Shown here one piece after another: positions 19,419 through 27,707 of a stretch of 64,000 nt of DNA. A model generated the notes under the pieces. The model did not search any database and had not been told where the DNA came from. It worked only from the letters and a program-made list of their open reading frames with translations. The first letter of the stretch is position 1. The number at the start of each line of letters is the position of its first letter. The translations under genes and the position numbers were made by a program. Source of the DNA: Lysobacter sp. FW306-1B-D06B (GTDB lineage: Bacteria; Pseudomonadota; Gammaproteobacteria; Xanthomonadales; Xanthomonadaceae); contig NZ_CP151802.1 of NCBI RefSeq assembly GCF_038446665.1, positions 2,046,001 to 2,110,000 of the forward strand. The letters run 5' to 3'.

Positions 19419-20390
19419 ATGAACCGCACCCGCCTCTCCGTTTTGATCGCCGCCGTCGCGACGGCCTCCACGCTCGCCGCCTGTTCGAAGCCGCAGCCCG
19501 TTGAAACCGCCGCAACCCCAACCGCAACGCCCGCCGCCACGACGCCGCAGCCCGCACCGTCGACATCGCAACCGGCCGCCAACGCCGATGTCTTCCGCTT
19601 CAAGATCGGCACGCTCGACGCAGTCGCGTTGAAGGACGGCGAGATCGACGTCGCCAACGACGGCAAGACCTTCGGCGTCGGCCAGCCCACCGCCGACGTG
19701 GCCGCGCTGTTGTCCGCGGCAGGTCTGCCGACCGATGCGCTGCACCTGAGCATCCAGCCGCTGCTGCTGCGCGACGGCGGGCACACCGTGCTGTTCGACA
19801 CGGGCGCCGCGGATGCGACCTGGGCGCGTGCCGGCCGGTTGCAGGCATCGTTGCAGGCGGCGGGCGTGGCGCCGGACCAGATCACCGACGTGCTGATTTC
19901 GCACGGTCATCCCGACCACGTCGGCGGGCTGCTCACGCGCGAAGGCAAGTTGGCCTTCCCGCAGGCCACCGTGCGTCTGTCCGCGCCCGAATGGGAGGCG
20001 ATGAAGAAGAACCCGAACGCCGCGGCGCTCGTGGCCGCGATCACGCCGAAGGTCACCACGTTCGAACCGGGCGCGCAGGTGCTGCCGGGTATCACCGCCG
20101 TCGCGCTGCCGGGGCACACGCCCGGCCACAGCGCGTACGAGATCGCATCGGGCAGCGAGCGACTGCTCTACCTCGGCGATGCCGCGCATCACTACGTCGT
20201 CTCGGTGCAGCGTCCGCAGTGGAAGATCGAATACGACCAGGACGCGCCCAAGGCCGAGGCCGCGCGACGTGCGCTGCTGCAACGCGTCGCCGACGAGAAC
20301 CTGCGCGTGTATGCGGTGCACTTCCCGTTCCCCGGGCTGGGGCACGTGAAGGCGCAGGGCGACGCGTTCGTGTGGGTGCCGGAGAACTGA
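19419..20390 (+). CDS. Metallo-beta-lactamase-fold lipoprotein
   Basis: A 323-residue protein. The signal peptide ends in lipobox LAAC (C22), followed by a Pro/Thr/Ala-rich linker (residues 23-55), so it is a membrane-anchored periplasmic lipoprotein. The MBL domain has VLFDTGA, ISHGHPDHVGG (HxHxDH), ALPGHTPGHSAYEI and LYLGDAAHHY, matching the AHL-lactonase-like/hydrolase branch rather than true beta-lactamases. A zinc-dependent hydrolase in the periplasm is likely; the substrate (lactone, ester or other) cannot be read from sequence. It is convergent with the 2H phosphoesterase gene, only 4 nt apart. Confidence 0.9.
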   Translation: MNRTRLSVLIAAVATASTLAACSKPQPVETAATPTATPAATTPQPAPSTSQPAANADVFRFKIGTLDAVALKDGEIDVANDGKTFGVGQPTADVAALLSAAGLPTDALHLSIQPLLLRDGGHTVLFDTGAADATWARAGRLQASLQAAGVAPDQITDVLISHGHPDHVGGLLTREGKLAFPQATVRLSAPEWEAMKKNPNAAALVAAITPKVTTFEPGAQVLPGITAVALPGHTPGHSAYEIASGSERLLYLGDAAHHYVVSVQRPQWKIEYDQDAPKAEAARRALLQRVADENLRVYAVHFPFPGLGHVKAQGDAFVWVPEN

Positions 20391-20394
20391 GCCC

Positions 20395-21021
20395 TCAGTC
20401 GGCCGGCCAGCGCCACAGGCACCGCCGCGCGGTGCCGTGGTTGCCGAGCTGGTACACCGCGATCGCCACCGGCGAGAACGCGAACGGCGCGAACGGTGCG
20501 CCTTCCAGCTCGCGCAATGCCGCCGCCGTCCCCACGCCGAGCGTGAGGTGCGGGCGGTAGTGCGCACCGCTGTGTTCGGGCACGAAGTGCTCGACGTAGC
20601 GGATCGTGGAATCGCGGATCGGCGTGCCGTCGTCGTTGGCGACGAAGGCCTCCGCGCCGCCGCCGGCCACCGCCAGGCGTTGCGCCGCAGCGAGGCAGTC
20701 ATCGGCGAGCGCCTGCAACGCAGGTGAGTCGCCGATCCGCCACGACGCGTTGCCCGTTCCGTCCTCCACGCGCACCGAAATGCCGCTCACCTCCAACGAC
20801 AACGCGAGCGGTCCATGCCGGGCGGCGATGGCGCCGATGGCGGCGTACAAGGCGTCGAGGTCGTGCGCGTAGAGGTAGCGCTGCACGAGGGTGACGTGCG
20901 GCAGGTGGGTGGCGTCGAAAGCGAAGCCGGCGGGATGGCCGATGCGCAGCGCGGCGTTGACCTCGCCGGCGCGGGCCCGGGTGAGGGCATCGGGTTCGAG
21001 CAGGACGTCGATGGCGATCAT
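20395..21021 (-). CDS. 2H phosphoesterase (2'-5' RNA ligase-like)
   Basis: A 208-residue cytoplasmic protein with the two diagnostic HxT motifs of the 2H superfamily: PHVTL (H42, T44) and RPHLTL (H158, T160). The domain symmetry and length fit LigT/ThpR-like cyclic phosphodiesterases, which hydrolyse 2',3'-cyclic or related nucleotide phosphodiesters. The physiological substrate is unknown. Starts MIAIDVLLEP at 21021 and is divergent from the diguanylate cyclase gene. Confidence 0.85.
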   Translation of the reverse strand: MIAIDVLLEPDALTRARAGEVNAALRIGHPAGFAFDATHLPHVTLVQRYLYAHDLDALYAAIGAIAARHGPLALSLEVSGISVRVEDGTGNASWRIGDSPALQALADDCLAAAQRLAVAGGGAEAFVANDDGTPIRDSTIRYVEHFVPEHSGAHYRPHLTLGVGTAAALRELEGAPFAPFAFSPVAIAVYQLGNHGTARRCLWRWPAD

Positions 21022-21193
21022 GCGTCGGCTCCGGAAGCTGCGCCCTGCGTCTCAAGAAACAGCGCAATCGGCCGATAGAATGCCCGACAATCCCGGTACG
21101 CAGCGGCCCGCCCGGCCGTCACGCACCTCAATCTTTACGGCATGGAGGCCCAGCAGCGCGTCGCCATCGCGCCCGGAGCCCCACGTTCGTCCC

Positions 21194-22900
21194 ATGCGCA
21201 AACGCCATTTCTCGCCATTGCGCGTGTTCCTGGCGGCCACGGTCATCCTGGTGGCCCTGGGCCTGTACGTGGTGGCCAACGCCATCCAGTTCGCCGCCGA
21301 CTACCGCTCCGTCACGCACACCTACGCCGTGCTGCGCCACCTGGACCGGATCGAGTCGCTCAAGCACCAGGCCGTGGCCGAATCGCGCGGCTACCTGCTG
21401 GCCGGGCGCGCGGAGAACCGCGACAACTTCTGGCGCATCGCCGGTGAGTTGCAGCGCGAATCGGACCTGCTCACCGAACTGGTCATCGACAACACCGCCC
21501 AGCACGATCGCGTGATCCAGATGCGCCGCACGCTGGACGCCCGCCTGCGCTTGAGCGTGCAGGCCATGCAGACCTGGCGCGCCGGCGTCACGGGCCCGCA
21601 GAAGGGCGTGCCGCCGCTGTCGGCGATCCGCGCCGGCGACCGCGACGTGGCGCTGCGCCTGGAGCAGTTGCGCAACGCGGAGAACGTGCTGCTGTCGATG
21701 CGCTCGCAGCGTGCCGAGCGTTCGGCGTGGCTGACGCTGCTCGCCGCCGGCATCGGCATTCCGTTGAGCCTGCTCCTCATCGGTCATGCGCAGCGTCTGC
21801 TTGCGCGCGAGAACCGCGTGCGCCAGCAGGCCGAAGCTTCGGCGTCGGCTTCCAACAGCGAGCTCAACGCGACCGTACAGCAGCTCGCGCGCCTGTCCGA
21901 CAGCATGGCCTCGCTGAGCCAGTACTCGAGCATGCTGCAGGGCGCCTCCGATGCGCAGGAGCTGTACGAGATCACCGCGGCCACCTTCCGCCGCCTGCTG
22001 CCGGGTCTGGGCGGTTACCTCTATGTGATCCGCGCGTCGCGCGACCACGCCGAACTCGTCGCGCAGTGGGGCGCATCGGTCGCGCCGAACGATCCGGCGC
22101 CGGCGTTGCAGTCGTGCTGGTCGGTGCGTCGTCATGCGCCGTATGCGATGGAAGACCTGCGCCACGGCCTGCGCTGTGCGCACATCGGCCGGCCTTCCGG
22201 CGCGCACGACGTGCACGGGCTGTGCGTGCCGCTGAGCGCACACGGCGAAGTGGTGGGCTGGCTTTCGTTGCAGGGCGAAGGCCAGGGACGCATCGCGGAG
22301 GAATCGCTGGCAGTGCGGCTGTGCGAGCAGCTCTCGCTGGCGCTGGCCAACGTGCGCCTGCGCGAGAGCCTGCGCCACCAGGCCGTGCGCGACGCGCTCA
22401 CCGGGCTCTTCAACCGCCGCTATCTGGAGGAGTCGCTCACGCGCGAGATCGCGCGTTGCCAGCGCCGCCAGCAGCCGCTGGCGGTGCTGATGCTCGACGT
22501 GGACCACTTCAAGGCCTTCAACGACCGCCACGGCCATGCGATGGGCGACGCGGCGCTGGCGGCGTTCGCGCGGATGCTCAAGGACAAGTGCCGCCCGGAG
22601 GACATCGCCTGCCGTTACGGAGGCGAGGAGTTCACGCTGATCCTGCCGGAAAGCGACCTGCCCACCGCGCTGGAACGCGCCGAGGACATCCGCACCAGCG
22701 CCGCACTGCTGCGCATCGGCGAGGCGGGTGGGGCGGCGTTGCGCATCACCGTCTCCATCGGCGTGGCGCTGATGCCGCAGCACGGGGAGGTGGGCCTGGA
22801 GCTCATGCGCGCCGGCGATCGTGCGCTGTACCGCGCCAAGCACGAGGGCCGGGACCGCGTGGCGGTCGCAGACGAAGTGCCGGTGCTCGGCCGCGTTTGA
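21194..22900 (+). CDS. Membrane diguanylate cyclase with GAF domain
   Basis: A 568-residue protein. The start MRKRHFSPLRV at 21194 gives a normal N-terminal membrane helix (VFLAATVILVALGLYVVANAI); upstream ATGs only add non-membrane sequence. A CHASE3-like helical sensor (DYRSVTHTYAVLRHLDRIE) and second helix (LTLLAAGIGIPLSLLLIG) are followed by a coiled coil, a GAF domain (~residues 255-395), and a GGDEF domain with DALTGLFNRRYLEE and YGGEEF at residues 475-480. The active-site signature is intact, so it should make c-di-GMP. It could oppose the EAL protein encoded at 2993-6058. Confidence 0.92.
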   Translation: MRKRHFSPLRVFLAATVILVALGLYVVANAIQFAADYRSVTHTYAVLRHLDRIESLKHQAVAESRGYLLAGRAENRDNFWRIAGELQRESDLLTELVIDNTAQHDRVIQMRRTLDARLRLSVQAMQTWRAGVTGPQKGVPPLSAIRAGDRDVALRLEQLRNAENVLLSMRSQRAERSAWLTLLAAGIGIPLSLLLIGHAQRLLARENRVRQQAEASASASNSELNATVQQLARLSDSMASLSQYSSMLQGASDAQELYEITAATFRRLLPGLGGYLYVIRASRDHAELVAQWGASVAPNDPAPALQSCWSVRRHAPYAMEDLRHGLRCAHIGRPSGAHDVHGLCVPLSAHGEVVGWLSLQGEGQGRIAEESLAVRLCEQLSLALANVRLRESLRHQAVRDALTGLFNRRYLEESLTREIARCQRRQQPLAVLMLDVDHFKAFNDRHGHAMGDAALAAFARMLKDKCRPEDIACRYGGEEFTLILPESDLPTALERAEDIRTSAALLRIGEAGGAALRITVSIGVALMPQHGEVGLELMRAGDRALYRAKHEGRDRVAVADEVPVLGRV

Positions 22901-22920
22901 TCGGCGCTCAAGCCCGAATG

Positions 22921-22939
22921 GCCGCGGATTTTCCGCGGC
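22921..22939. other. Perfect 7-bp stem hairpin after the cyclase gene
   Basis: GCCGCGG and CCGCGGC separated by ATTTT, 20 nt after the cyclase stop. There is no T-run, so it is a possible factor-assisted end signal. A very similar hairpin without the full loop sits at the right edge of the window. The rest of the gap to 23131 shows no gene. Confidence 0.45.
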
Positions 22940-23131
22940 AGTCGCGCCAGACTTCCTGCTTCTGGGTGGCGCCGTAATCGAACTGTTCGGCCCCGCGCAG
23001 CGTCTGCAACCCGATGCCCAATTCTTGCTGAGCCCCGCGGCTTCCGACGCGAGCCGGTCGGCGGTGCCTCTACGTTCCCGCCATCGTGCCGGCGGCCGAC
23101 GATCGGTCCGTACGGCACATGGTTCTTTCCA

Positions 23132-24535
23132 TCATGGGGATCCGATGTTGCCGGGGCCTGGGCCAGCAGAAGATGAAGCCGGACGCGGCTGGTCCGGCAC
23201 GGACAACCGGAGCAGCAATCCCGGGTCTGCCCTGTGCGCGGACAGCGCCCATCCATGCGCCAGCGCGATTTCCCGGCAGATGGCCAGGCCGAGGCCAGCG
23301 CCTTGGTCGCGCCGATGGGCGCCGCGCCAGAAGCGGGAGAACATTTGCGACAGTTGTTGCGGATCCACGCCGGGGCCCGAATCGCGCACCGTCACCGTTG
23401 CAGCGTCCACCTCCACCCGCACCTCGGTGCCGCGCGGCGCGTGCTGGATCGCGTTCTCGAGCAGGTTCTTCAGCAGCGTGAACAGCGCACCGCGATCGGC
23501 TCGCCATTGCGCAACGGACGTGCTTGCGGAAAGGGTCACATGCACGTGCGCCGCCTCGGCCATGCGCTGCAGGTGGGCAGCGACGTCCTGCGCAACCTTC
23601 TGCACATCGGTCGTGGCGAAGTCGTAGTTCTGCACCTCGCTGGCTTCCGCCAGCAGCAAGAGTTGCTGCACCTGGCGCGCCATGTGCTCGACGTCACCGA
23701 GCAGCGAGTCGCGGTCCTCGCCCTCCTCCCTCAACTCGACCTGCGCGCGGATCAATGCCAGCGGCGTCTTCAGCTCGTGCGCAGCCGTCGCAAGGAACTC
23801 CTGCTGCACGCGGTACCCGTGTTCCAGTCTGTCGAGTGCGCGGTTGAAGCTGTGCACCAAGGGCGCGATCTCGGAAGGTACCGCCTCGGTGGGCAATCGC
23901 GCGTGGAGTGTGCGCGGCGAGATTGAGGTTGCCGACTCCGACAGGTTGCGCAAGGGCCGAAGCGTGTATCCGAGCGTGACATAGGCGCAGATGCCGAAGA
24001 CGACGAGCAGCACCACGCTGAATATGGCGACGCCCGCACCCATGAATGGCAAGGTGAATTCCTGATAGATGAAGCCCAGCATTCTTGTGCTGGCAGCGAA
24101 CTGGAAGTACCAGGTTCTTCCGCCATGCTCGAAGGGCTCGATGACGCTGTGCATCTGGACGCCCCCTCGCTCGAGGTTGAAGTTTCCAGGCACAAGTCGC
24201 GGCGGTTCGACGGTAGACCAGAATTCTTCTCCGGCCGGGGAGACAAGCACCGTACGCCCGGATTCGTCCAGCACGCGGTAAGCGGTTTCCTCCTTGAGAC
24301 TCTCGTAGATCCACCTATCGCCATCCTCGCTGGCAGCGAGTCGGTCTGGGACACCCATGTCGTCGAACCGGACCGCCTCGACCAGGTCCCGCGTGTACTC
24401 GGTCAGGTCTGCCTCCAGCAACAGGTCGCTGCGGTAAGTCGTCAGCATGAGGGGCACCAGGATCATGAGCAGGATGCTCAGGGTCACCCCAACCACATAC
24501 GCGAGCAGGACACGCAGGCTAAGGCTGTTCGGCAT
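23132..24535 (-). CDS. Sensor histidine kinase of an OmpR-type two-component system
   Basis: A 467-residue kinase, start MPNSLSLRVLLAYVVG at 24535 (an alternative at 24556 adds seven residues). Two membrane helices (LLAYVVGVTLSILLMILVPL; VAIFSVVLLVVFGICAYV) flank a periplasmic sensor of ~140 residues with DLLLEADLTEYTRDL. HAMP-type linker, HisKA with AAHELKTPLALIRA, and HATPase with LLENAIQHAP, DSGPGVDP and GAGLGLAICRE follow. It overlaps the response regulator gene by 17 nt. Layout and domain order recall PmrB/QseC-type kinases; the adjacent divergent envelope-modification island makes a similar role plausible (inference). Confidence 0.92.
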   Translation of the reverse strand: MPNSLSLRVLLAYVVGVTLSILLMILVPLMLTTYRSDLLLEADLTEYTRDLVEAVRFDDMGVPDRLAASEDGDRWIYESLKEETAYRVLDESGRTVLVSPAGEEFWSTVEPPRLVPGNFNLERGGVQMHSVIEPFEHGGRTWYFQFAASTRMLGFIYQEFTLPFMGAGVAIFSVVLLVVFGICAYVTLGYTLRPLRNLSESATSISPRTLHARLPTEAVPSEIAPLVHSFNRALDRLEHGYRVQQEFLATAAHELKTPLALIRAQVELREEGEDRDSLLGDVEHMARQVQQLLLLAEASEVQNYDFATTDVQKVAQDVAAHLQRMAEAAHVHVTLSASTSVAQWRADRGALFTLLKNLLENAIQHAPRGTEVRVEVDAATVTVRDSGPGVDPQQLSQMFSRFWRGAHRRDQGAGLGLAICREIALAHGWALSAHRADPGLLLRLSVPDQPRPASSSAGPGPGNIGSP

Positions 24536-25211
24536 TGCCGGCTCCACGAAGGACATAGCCGAGACCTCTGGCATTGATGATCCGTTGGCGCGAACCGATG
24601 GCGAGCAGCTTGCGGCGGATGCGATGCAGGGCGACATCCAGCGCGCTCGGGGTGACGGCCTCGCCCAATCCCCACCCGACCGATTCTAGTGTGCCGCGGC
24701 GCACGACTTCCCCGTGCTTGCGCAGCAGCAACAGCATGATCTGCATCTCTGCCGCGGCCAGCGCCACGCTCTGCTCGCCGCAACACATGATGCCGGAGGC
24801 AGGCCGCAGCGTCAGATCGCCGTGGCTGGGATCGAGCGGGCGAACATCCACCGGGCGGCGCAGCAATGCCCGCACGCGCGCCACCATCTCATCCATGGCG
24901 AATGGTTTTGGAAGGTAGTCATCGGCGCCGGCATCCAGACCTTCCACACGGTCGCGCAACGCATCCCGCGCTGTCAGCACCAGGCAGGGCACGCCGATTC
25001 CGGCGCGGCGCATGCGCTGCAGCAGGACGAGCCCATCGCCATCTGGCAACCCGCGATCGATCACCACCGCCTGGTAAGGCAGCCGCCGGATCGTGGCCCA
25101 TGCCGCGTCGATGCGATCGACGACATCGACGGCGATTCCGGCTGCCACGAGTCCCTTGCAAACCAGTCGCGCAAGCCGCTCGTGGTCCTCGACCAGGAGA
25201 ATGCGGCTCAT
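24519..25211 (-). CDS. OmpR/PhoB-type response regulator
   Basis: A 230-residue regulator starting MSRILLVEDHERLAR at 25211. Receiver with phospho-acceptor D52 in VVIDRGLPDGDG and K in LPKPFAMDE. The winged helix has LLLRKHGEVVRRGTLESVGW, ALDVALHRIRRKLL and INARGLGYVLRG. First gene of the operon with the kinase at 23132. It is transcribed divergently from the low-G+C sugar-transfer island; an imperfect 17-bp inverted repeat in the shared upstream region (25341-25413) is a candidate operator. Confidence 0.93.
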   Translation of the reverse strand: MSRILLVEDHERLARLVCKGLVAAGIAVDVVDRIDAAWATIRRLPYQAVVIDRGLPDGDGLVLLQRMRRAGIGVPCLVLTARDALRDRVEGLDAGADDYLPKPFAMDEMVARVRALLRRPVDVRPLDPSHGDLTLRPASGIMCCGEQSVALAAAEMQIMLLLLRKHGEVVRRGTLESVGWGLGEAVTPSALDVALHRIRRKLLAIGSRQRIINARGLGYVLRGAGNAEQP

Positions 25212-25264
25212 CGTGTCGTTTCGTTCCTTGGTGAGTGATGGGGCGTAACGCACTCGCGCTGAAA

Positions 25265-25288
25265 GCACCTGCACCTGCACCTGCACCT
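25265..25288. repeat. Four tandem copies of a hexamer
   Basis: GCACCT is repeated four times in the region upstream of the response regulator start. It could vary by slippage and alter spacing of the promoter for the two-component system. Confidence 0.7.
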
Positions 25289-25340
25289 GCATGCGTTCGA
25301 CAGCACGAGCGGCAAGGGAGCGATATTGTCGAGCGCCTTC

Positions 25341-25413
25341 CTTACTGGATACTTACCTGGCCGAACTTTTGCCTGGCCGGTGGGCACTTCCTGGCCGGTA
25401 AGTATCCGGAAAG
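25341..25413. promoter_or_regulatory. Inverted repeat between the two-component system and the sugar-transfer island
   Basis: A 17-bp imperfect inverted repeat (15 of 17 positions pair; 25341-25357 and 25397-25413), whose inner 11 bp GGATACTTACC/GGTAAGTATCC are perfect. Between the arms CCTGGCCG occurs three times (25356, 25372, 25390). Situated in the only gap between the divergent operons, it may be the regulator's binding region; it could instead mark the insertion boundary of the low-G+C segment. Confidence 0.45.
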
Positions 25414-25458
25414 ACGCATCGCCTGACAGTCGCGCCTCGTTATAGCACGAGGCATCGC

Positions 25459-25680
25459 ATGCATCCGCACGCAGGGATCATTCCGCTCGGGTACGCCTCA
25501 GGCACGCGCCCGTGTCGCGAACGCATTGAAATTTCGATCATCGTTTCGTTCTACAACGAGGCCGCCGATCCGGCTGCTGCGCATCAGCAGCAATTTCGGC
25601 AAGGAAGCCACGATGACGGCCGGGCTGGGCCTGGCGCCAGGGCTTACATGAAGGGGCTGTTGCCTGGGTCGGCATGGTGA
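25459..25680 (+). pseudogene. Remnant of a GT2-family (GtrB/ArnC-like) glycosyltransferase
   Basis: Three pieces of a GT2 protein lie in different frames. The N-terminal strand ISIIVSFYNEAAD is in the frame of this entry. It is followed, in another frame, by IRLLRISSNFGKEATMTAGL (about 25568-25627), the segment that normally lies ~60 residues later. Then AYMKGL leads into a one-base deletion, after which the sequence continues as VTRVIEYDRGPRTGGRSKW in the next entry. So two internal deletions and a single-base loss have destroyed the gene. The surviving C-terminal part runs to about base 25940 and is fused to the PAP2 gene. Confidence 0.75.
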
Positions 25681-26495
25681 CCCGGGTGATCGAGTACGAC
25701 CGCGGCCCGCGTACGGGCGGCCGCTCGAAGTGGAGCGCCTTGGGTCCGTTGCGACTGGCGATCGAAGGCGTTACCTCCCTCTCGATCAAGCCTTTGCGCT
25801 GGGTCGGCGTTGCGGCCGCTGCCGGCGGCGGACTGCTCGGACTGTGGATCGCGACCAACGCGCTGCTTATGGGCGAAGCGGTGCAGTGGTATCCGTCGCG
25901 GGTTGCGGTCAGCAGCTTCTTCGGTGGGGTGCAACTGCTGGATGAGCAACTGTTTGTGTTTCTGAATTCGCTGGGTTCAGAACGCTGGGACGGTTTGTGG
26001 CTGTTTGTCACCGACAAACTTTCATGGATTCCGCTTTATGTGGCTTTGATGTATCTGATGTATCGCCACTATGGATTGAAAAATACGCTGATTTGTATGG
26101 CGCTGATCGTGGTGATGATCGCCGTAACAGATCAGTTGGCCAATCTCTTCAAGCACGGCTTCGAACGCCCCAGGCCCTGCCGGGAAGCGCATTTGCGGGA
26201 AATCATCCGTTACATCGCGCCGCGTTGTGGGCGCTATGGATTCTTCTCAGCACACGCTGCGAGTTCGATGGCGCTGGCGGTTTTCCTGGGTTTGCTGTTC
26301 AGAAGAAACTACAGGTGCCTGGTGTTTCTTTTGCTTTCCTGGGCGTCGATCGTGGGCTTCAGCCGTATTTACGTGGGTGTGCATTATCCGTTGGACACCC
26401 TGGCCGGCATGGTCATCGGAGCTCTGGTGGGCTTCCTTGCCTACAAGATCTCACAGCGGTTCAAGAACATCAGGGCCGACGCATGTATGACCTGA
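25674..26495 (+). CDS. PAP2-type phosphatase fused to the tail of a broken GT2
   Basis: A 273-residue frame. Residues 1-89 are not phosphatase: YDRGPRTGGRSKW, LAIEGVTSLSIKPLRWVG, two membrane segments and YPSRVAVSSFFGGVQLL are the C-terminal end of a GtrB/ArnC-like GT2. From LLDEQLFVFLNSLGS onward it is a PAP2/LpxE-like membrane phosphatase: K160-x6-RP (KHGFERPRP), FSAH at 191-194, and SRIYVGVHYPLD with H237 and D241. A GTG at 25929 could start a shorter PAP2 protein of ~188 residues. The family dephosphorylates undecaprenyl pyrophosphate or lipid A phosphates. G+C is far below the flanks; it overlaps the next gene by 13 nt. Confidence 0.8.
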   Translation: MVTRVIEYDRGPRTGGRSKWSALGPLRLAIEGVTSLSIKPLRWVGVAAAAGGGLLGLWIATNALLMGEAVQWYPSRVAVSSFFGGVQLLDEQLFVFLNSLGSERWDGLWLFVTDKLSWIPLYVALMYLMYRHYGLKNTLICMALIVVMIAVTDQLANLFKHGFERPRPCREAHLREIIRYIAPRCGRYGFFSAHAASSMALAVFLGLLFRRNYRCLVFLLLSWASIVGFSRIYVGVHYPLDTLAGMVIGALVGFLAYKISQRFKNIRADACMT

Positions 26496-27604
26496 GCGTC
26501 GTAATCCCCACATTCAACGAAAGGGACAATGTTCGGCGGCTGTTCGATCTGTTGCGTGCCGCGCTTGACGGGCGGTCATGGGAGGCGATCTATGTGGACG
26601 ATGACAGCCCCGATGGCACGGCTGAGGAAGTGCGTTCCCTGGCCCTGGAATTCGACAATGTCCGCGTAATCCAACGGATCGGGCGGCGGGGCCTCGCCGG
26701 GGCCTGTATCGAAGGCATCCTGTCCTCCACGTCCCCGTTTTGCGCCGTGATCGATGCGGACTTGCAGCATGACGAAACCCGGCTTGCACCCATGCTTGAT
26801 GCGTTGCGGGGGGATGACGAATTGGACATCGTGATCGGCAGTCGCAACATTGACGGAGGGTCGAATGGGCGTGGTCTGTCCCGTATCCGGCGATGGGGCA
26901 GCGATCGTGCGACAGCCCTGACACGGCGTATGCTGAACATCGCGGCCTCTGATCCGATCAGCGGGTTTTTCATGGTGCGCCGCCTGTCTTTCAATGAGGT
27001 GATCACATCCCTACAAGGCGAAGGGTTCAAGATCCTCGCCGACATGCTGGCCGCGTCTGCAGGGCGATGGAAGACGCATGAAATCCCCTACACGTTTCGG
27101 TCGCGTCACGCCGGAGAATCCAAGATGGATTCCGCTGTCGCTCTCGAATTCTTGTCGCTGCTGGTGGTCCGCAAGACTCGCGGACTCGTATCGACGCGGT
27201 TCGTACTGTTCTGCACCGTCGGCTTCACGGGCATCTTCGTGCAGCTTCTTGCTGTCAAGATTGCGCTGGCCTTTCTGGTAGATCAGTTTGCGTTGGCGCA
27301 GGCCTTTGGGGTGTTCGTAGCCATCAATTCGAATTTCCTGTGGAACAACTTGATCACCTATCGGGACCGCGCTCTGCGCGGGCGCGCAATCTGGCGAGGA
27401 TTGCTGAGTTTCTACGCAGTCTGTGCGCTGGGTGCGGTCATGAATGTGGGTGTGGCCAATCTTTCCTTTGCGGCCCTGCCGTTCTGGGCCCTGGCGAGTA
27501 TCGCCGGCGCGATTGCCGGCGCACTTTGGAATTTTGTTGCTTCTTCACTGGTTACATGGCGCACTCGTGGACGAACGCGGGTGGCATATCGCTTTGGCGA
27601 CTAA
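26483..27604 (+). CDS. DPM1-like GT2 glycosyltransferase with GtrA domain
   Basis: A 373-residue protein starting MYDLSVVIPTFNERDN at 26483, inside the end of the PAP2 gene. The N-terminal GT-A domain has YVDDDSPDGTAEEV, VIDADLQHDE and SGFFMVRR, as in dolichyl- or polyprenyl-phosphate sugar synthases. From ~residue 240 a GtrA-type four-helix membrane domain follows (FVLFCTVGFTGIFVQLL, NSNFLWNNLITYRDR, NFVASSLVTWRTR). It should load a sugar onto undecaprenyl phosphate and flip or anchor it, supplying a GT39-type transferase such as the broken gene just downstream. Low G+C and different codon use indicate acquisition by transfer. Confidence 0.92.
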   Translation: MYDLSVVIPTFNERDNVRRLFDLLRAALDGRSWEAIYVDDDSPDGTAEEVRSLALEFDNVRVIQRIGRRGLAGACIEGILSSTSPFCAVIDADLQHDETRLAPMLDALRGDDELDIVIGSRNIDGGSNGRGLSRIRRWGSDRATALTRRMLNIAASDPISGFFMVRRLSFNEVITSLQGEGFKILADMLAASAGRWKTHEIPYTFRSRHAGESKMDSAVALEFLSLLVVRKTRGLVSTRFVLFCTVGFTGIFVQLLAVKIALAFLVDQFALAQAFGVFVAINSNFLWNNLITYRDRALRGRAIWRGLLSFYAVCALGAVMNVGVANLSFAALPFWALASIAGAIAGALWNFVASSLVTWRTRGRTRVAYRFGD

Positions 27605-27707
27605 TCAATCTCATAACAAACAGCCAAGAGCGGAAGGCTAAGTTCGGAGCATTGCGGCTTTCGGGGGCTCAGCAACACGGCGTTCTTCGGTAAAGGCAAC
27701 TTTTCTG

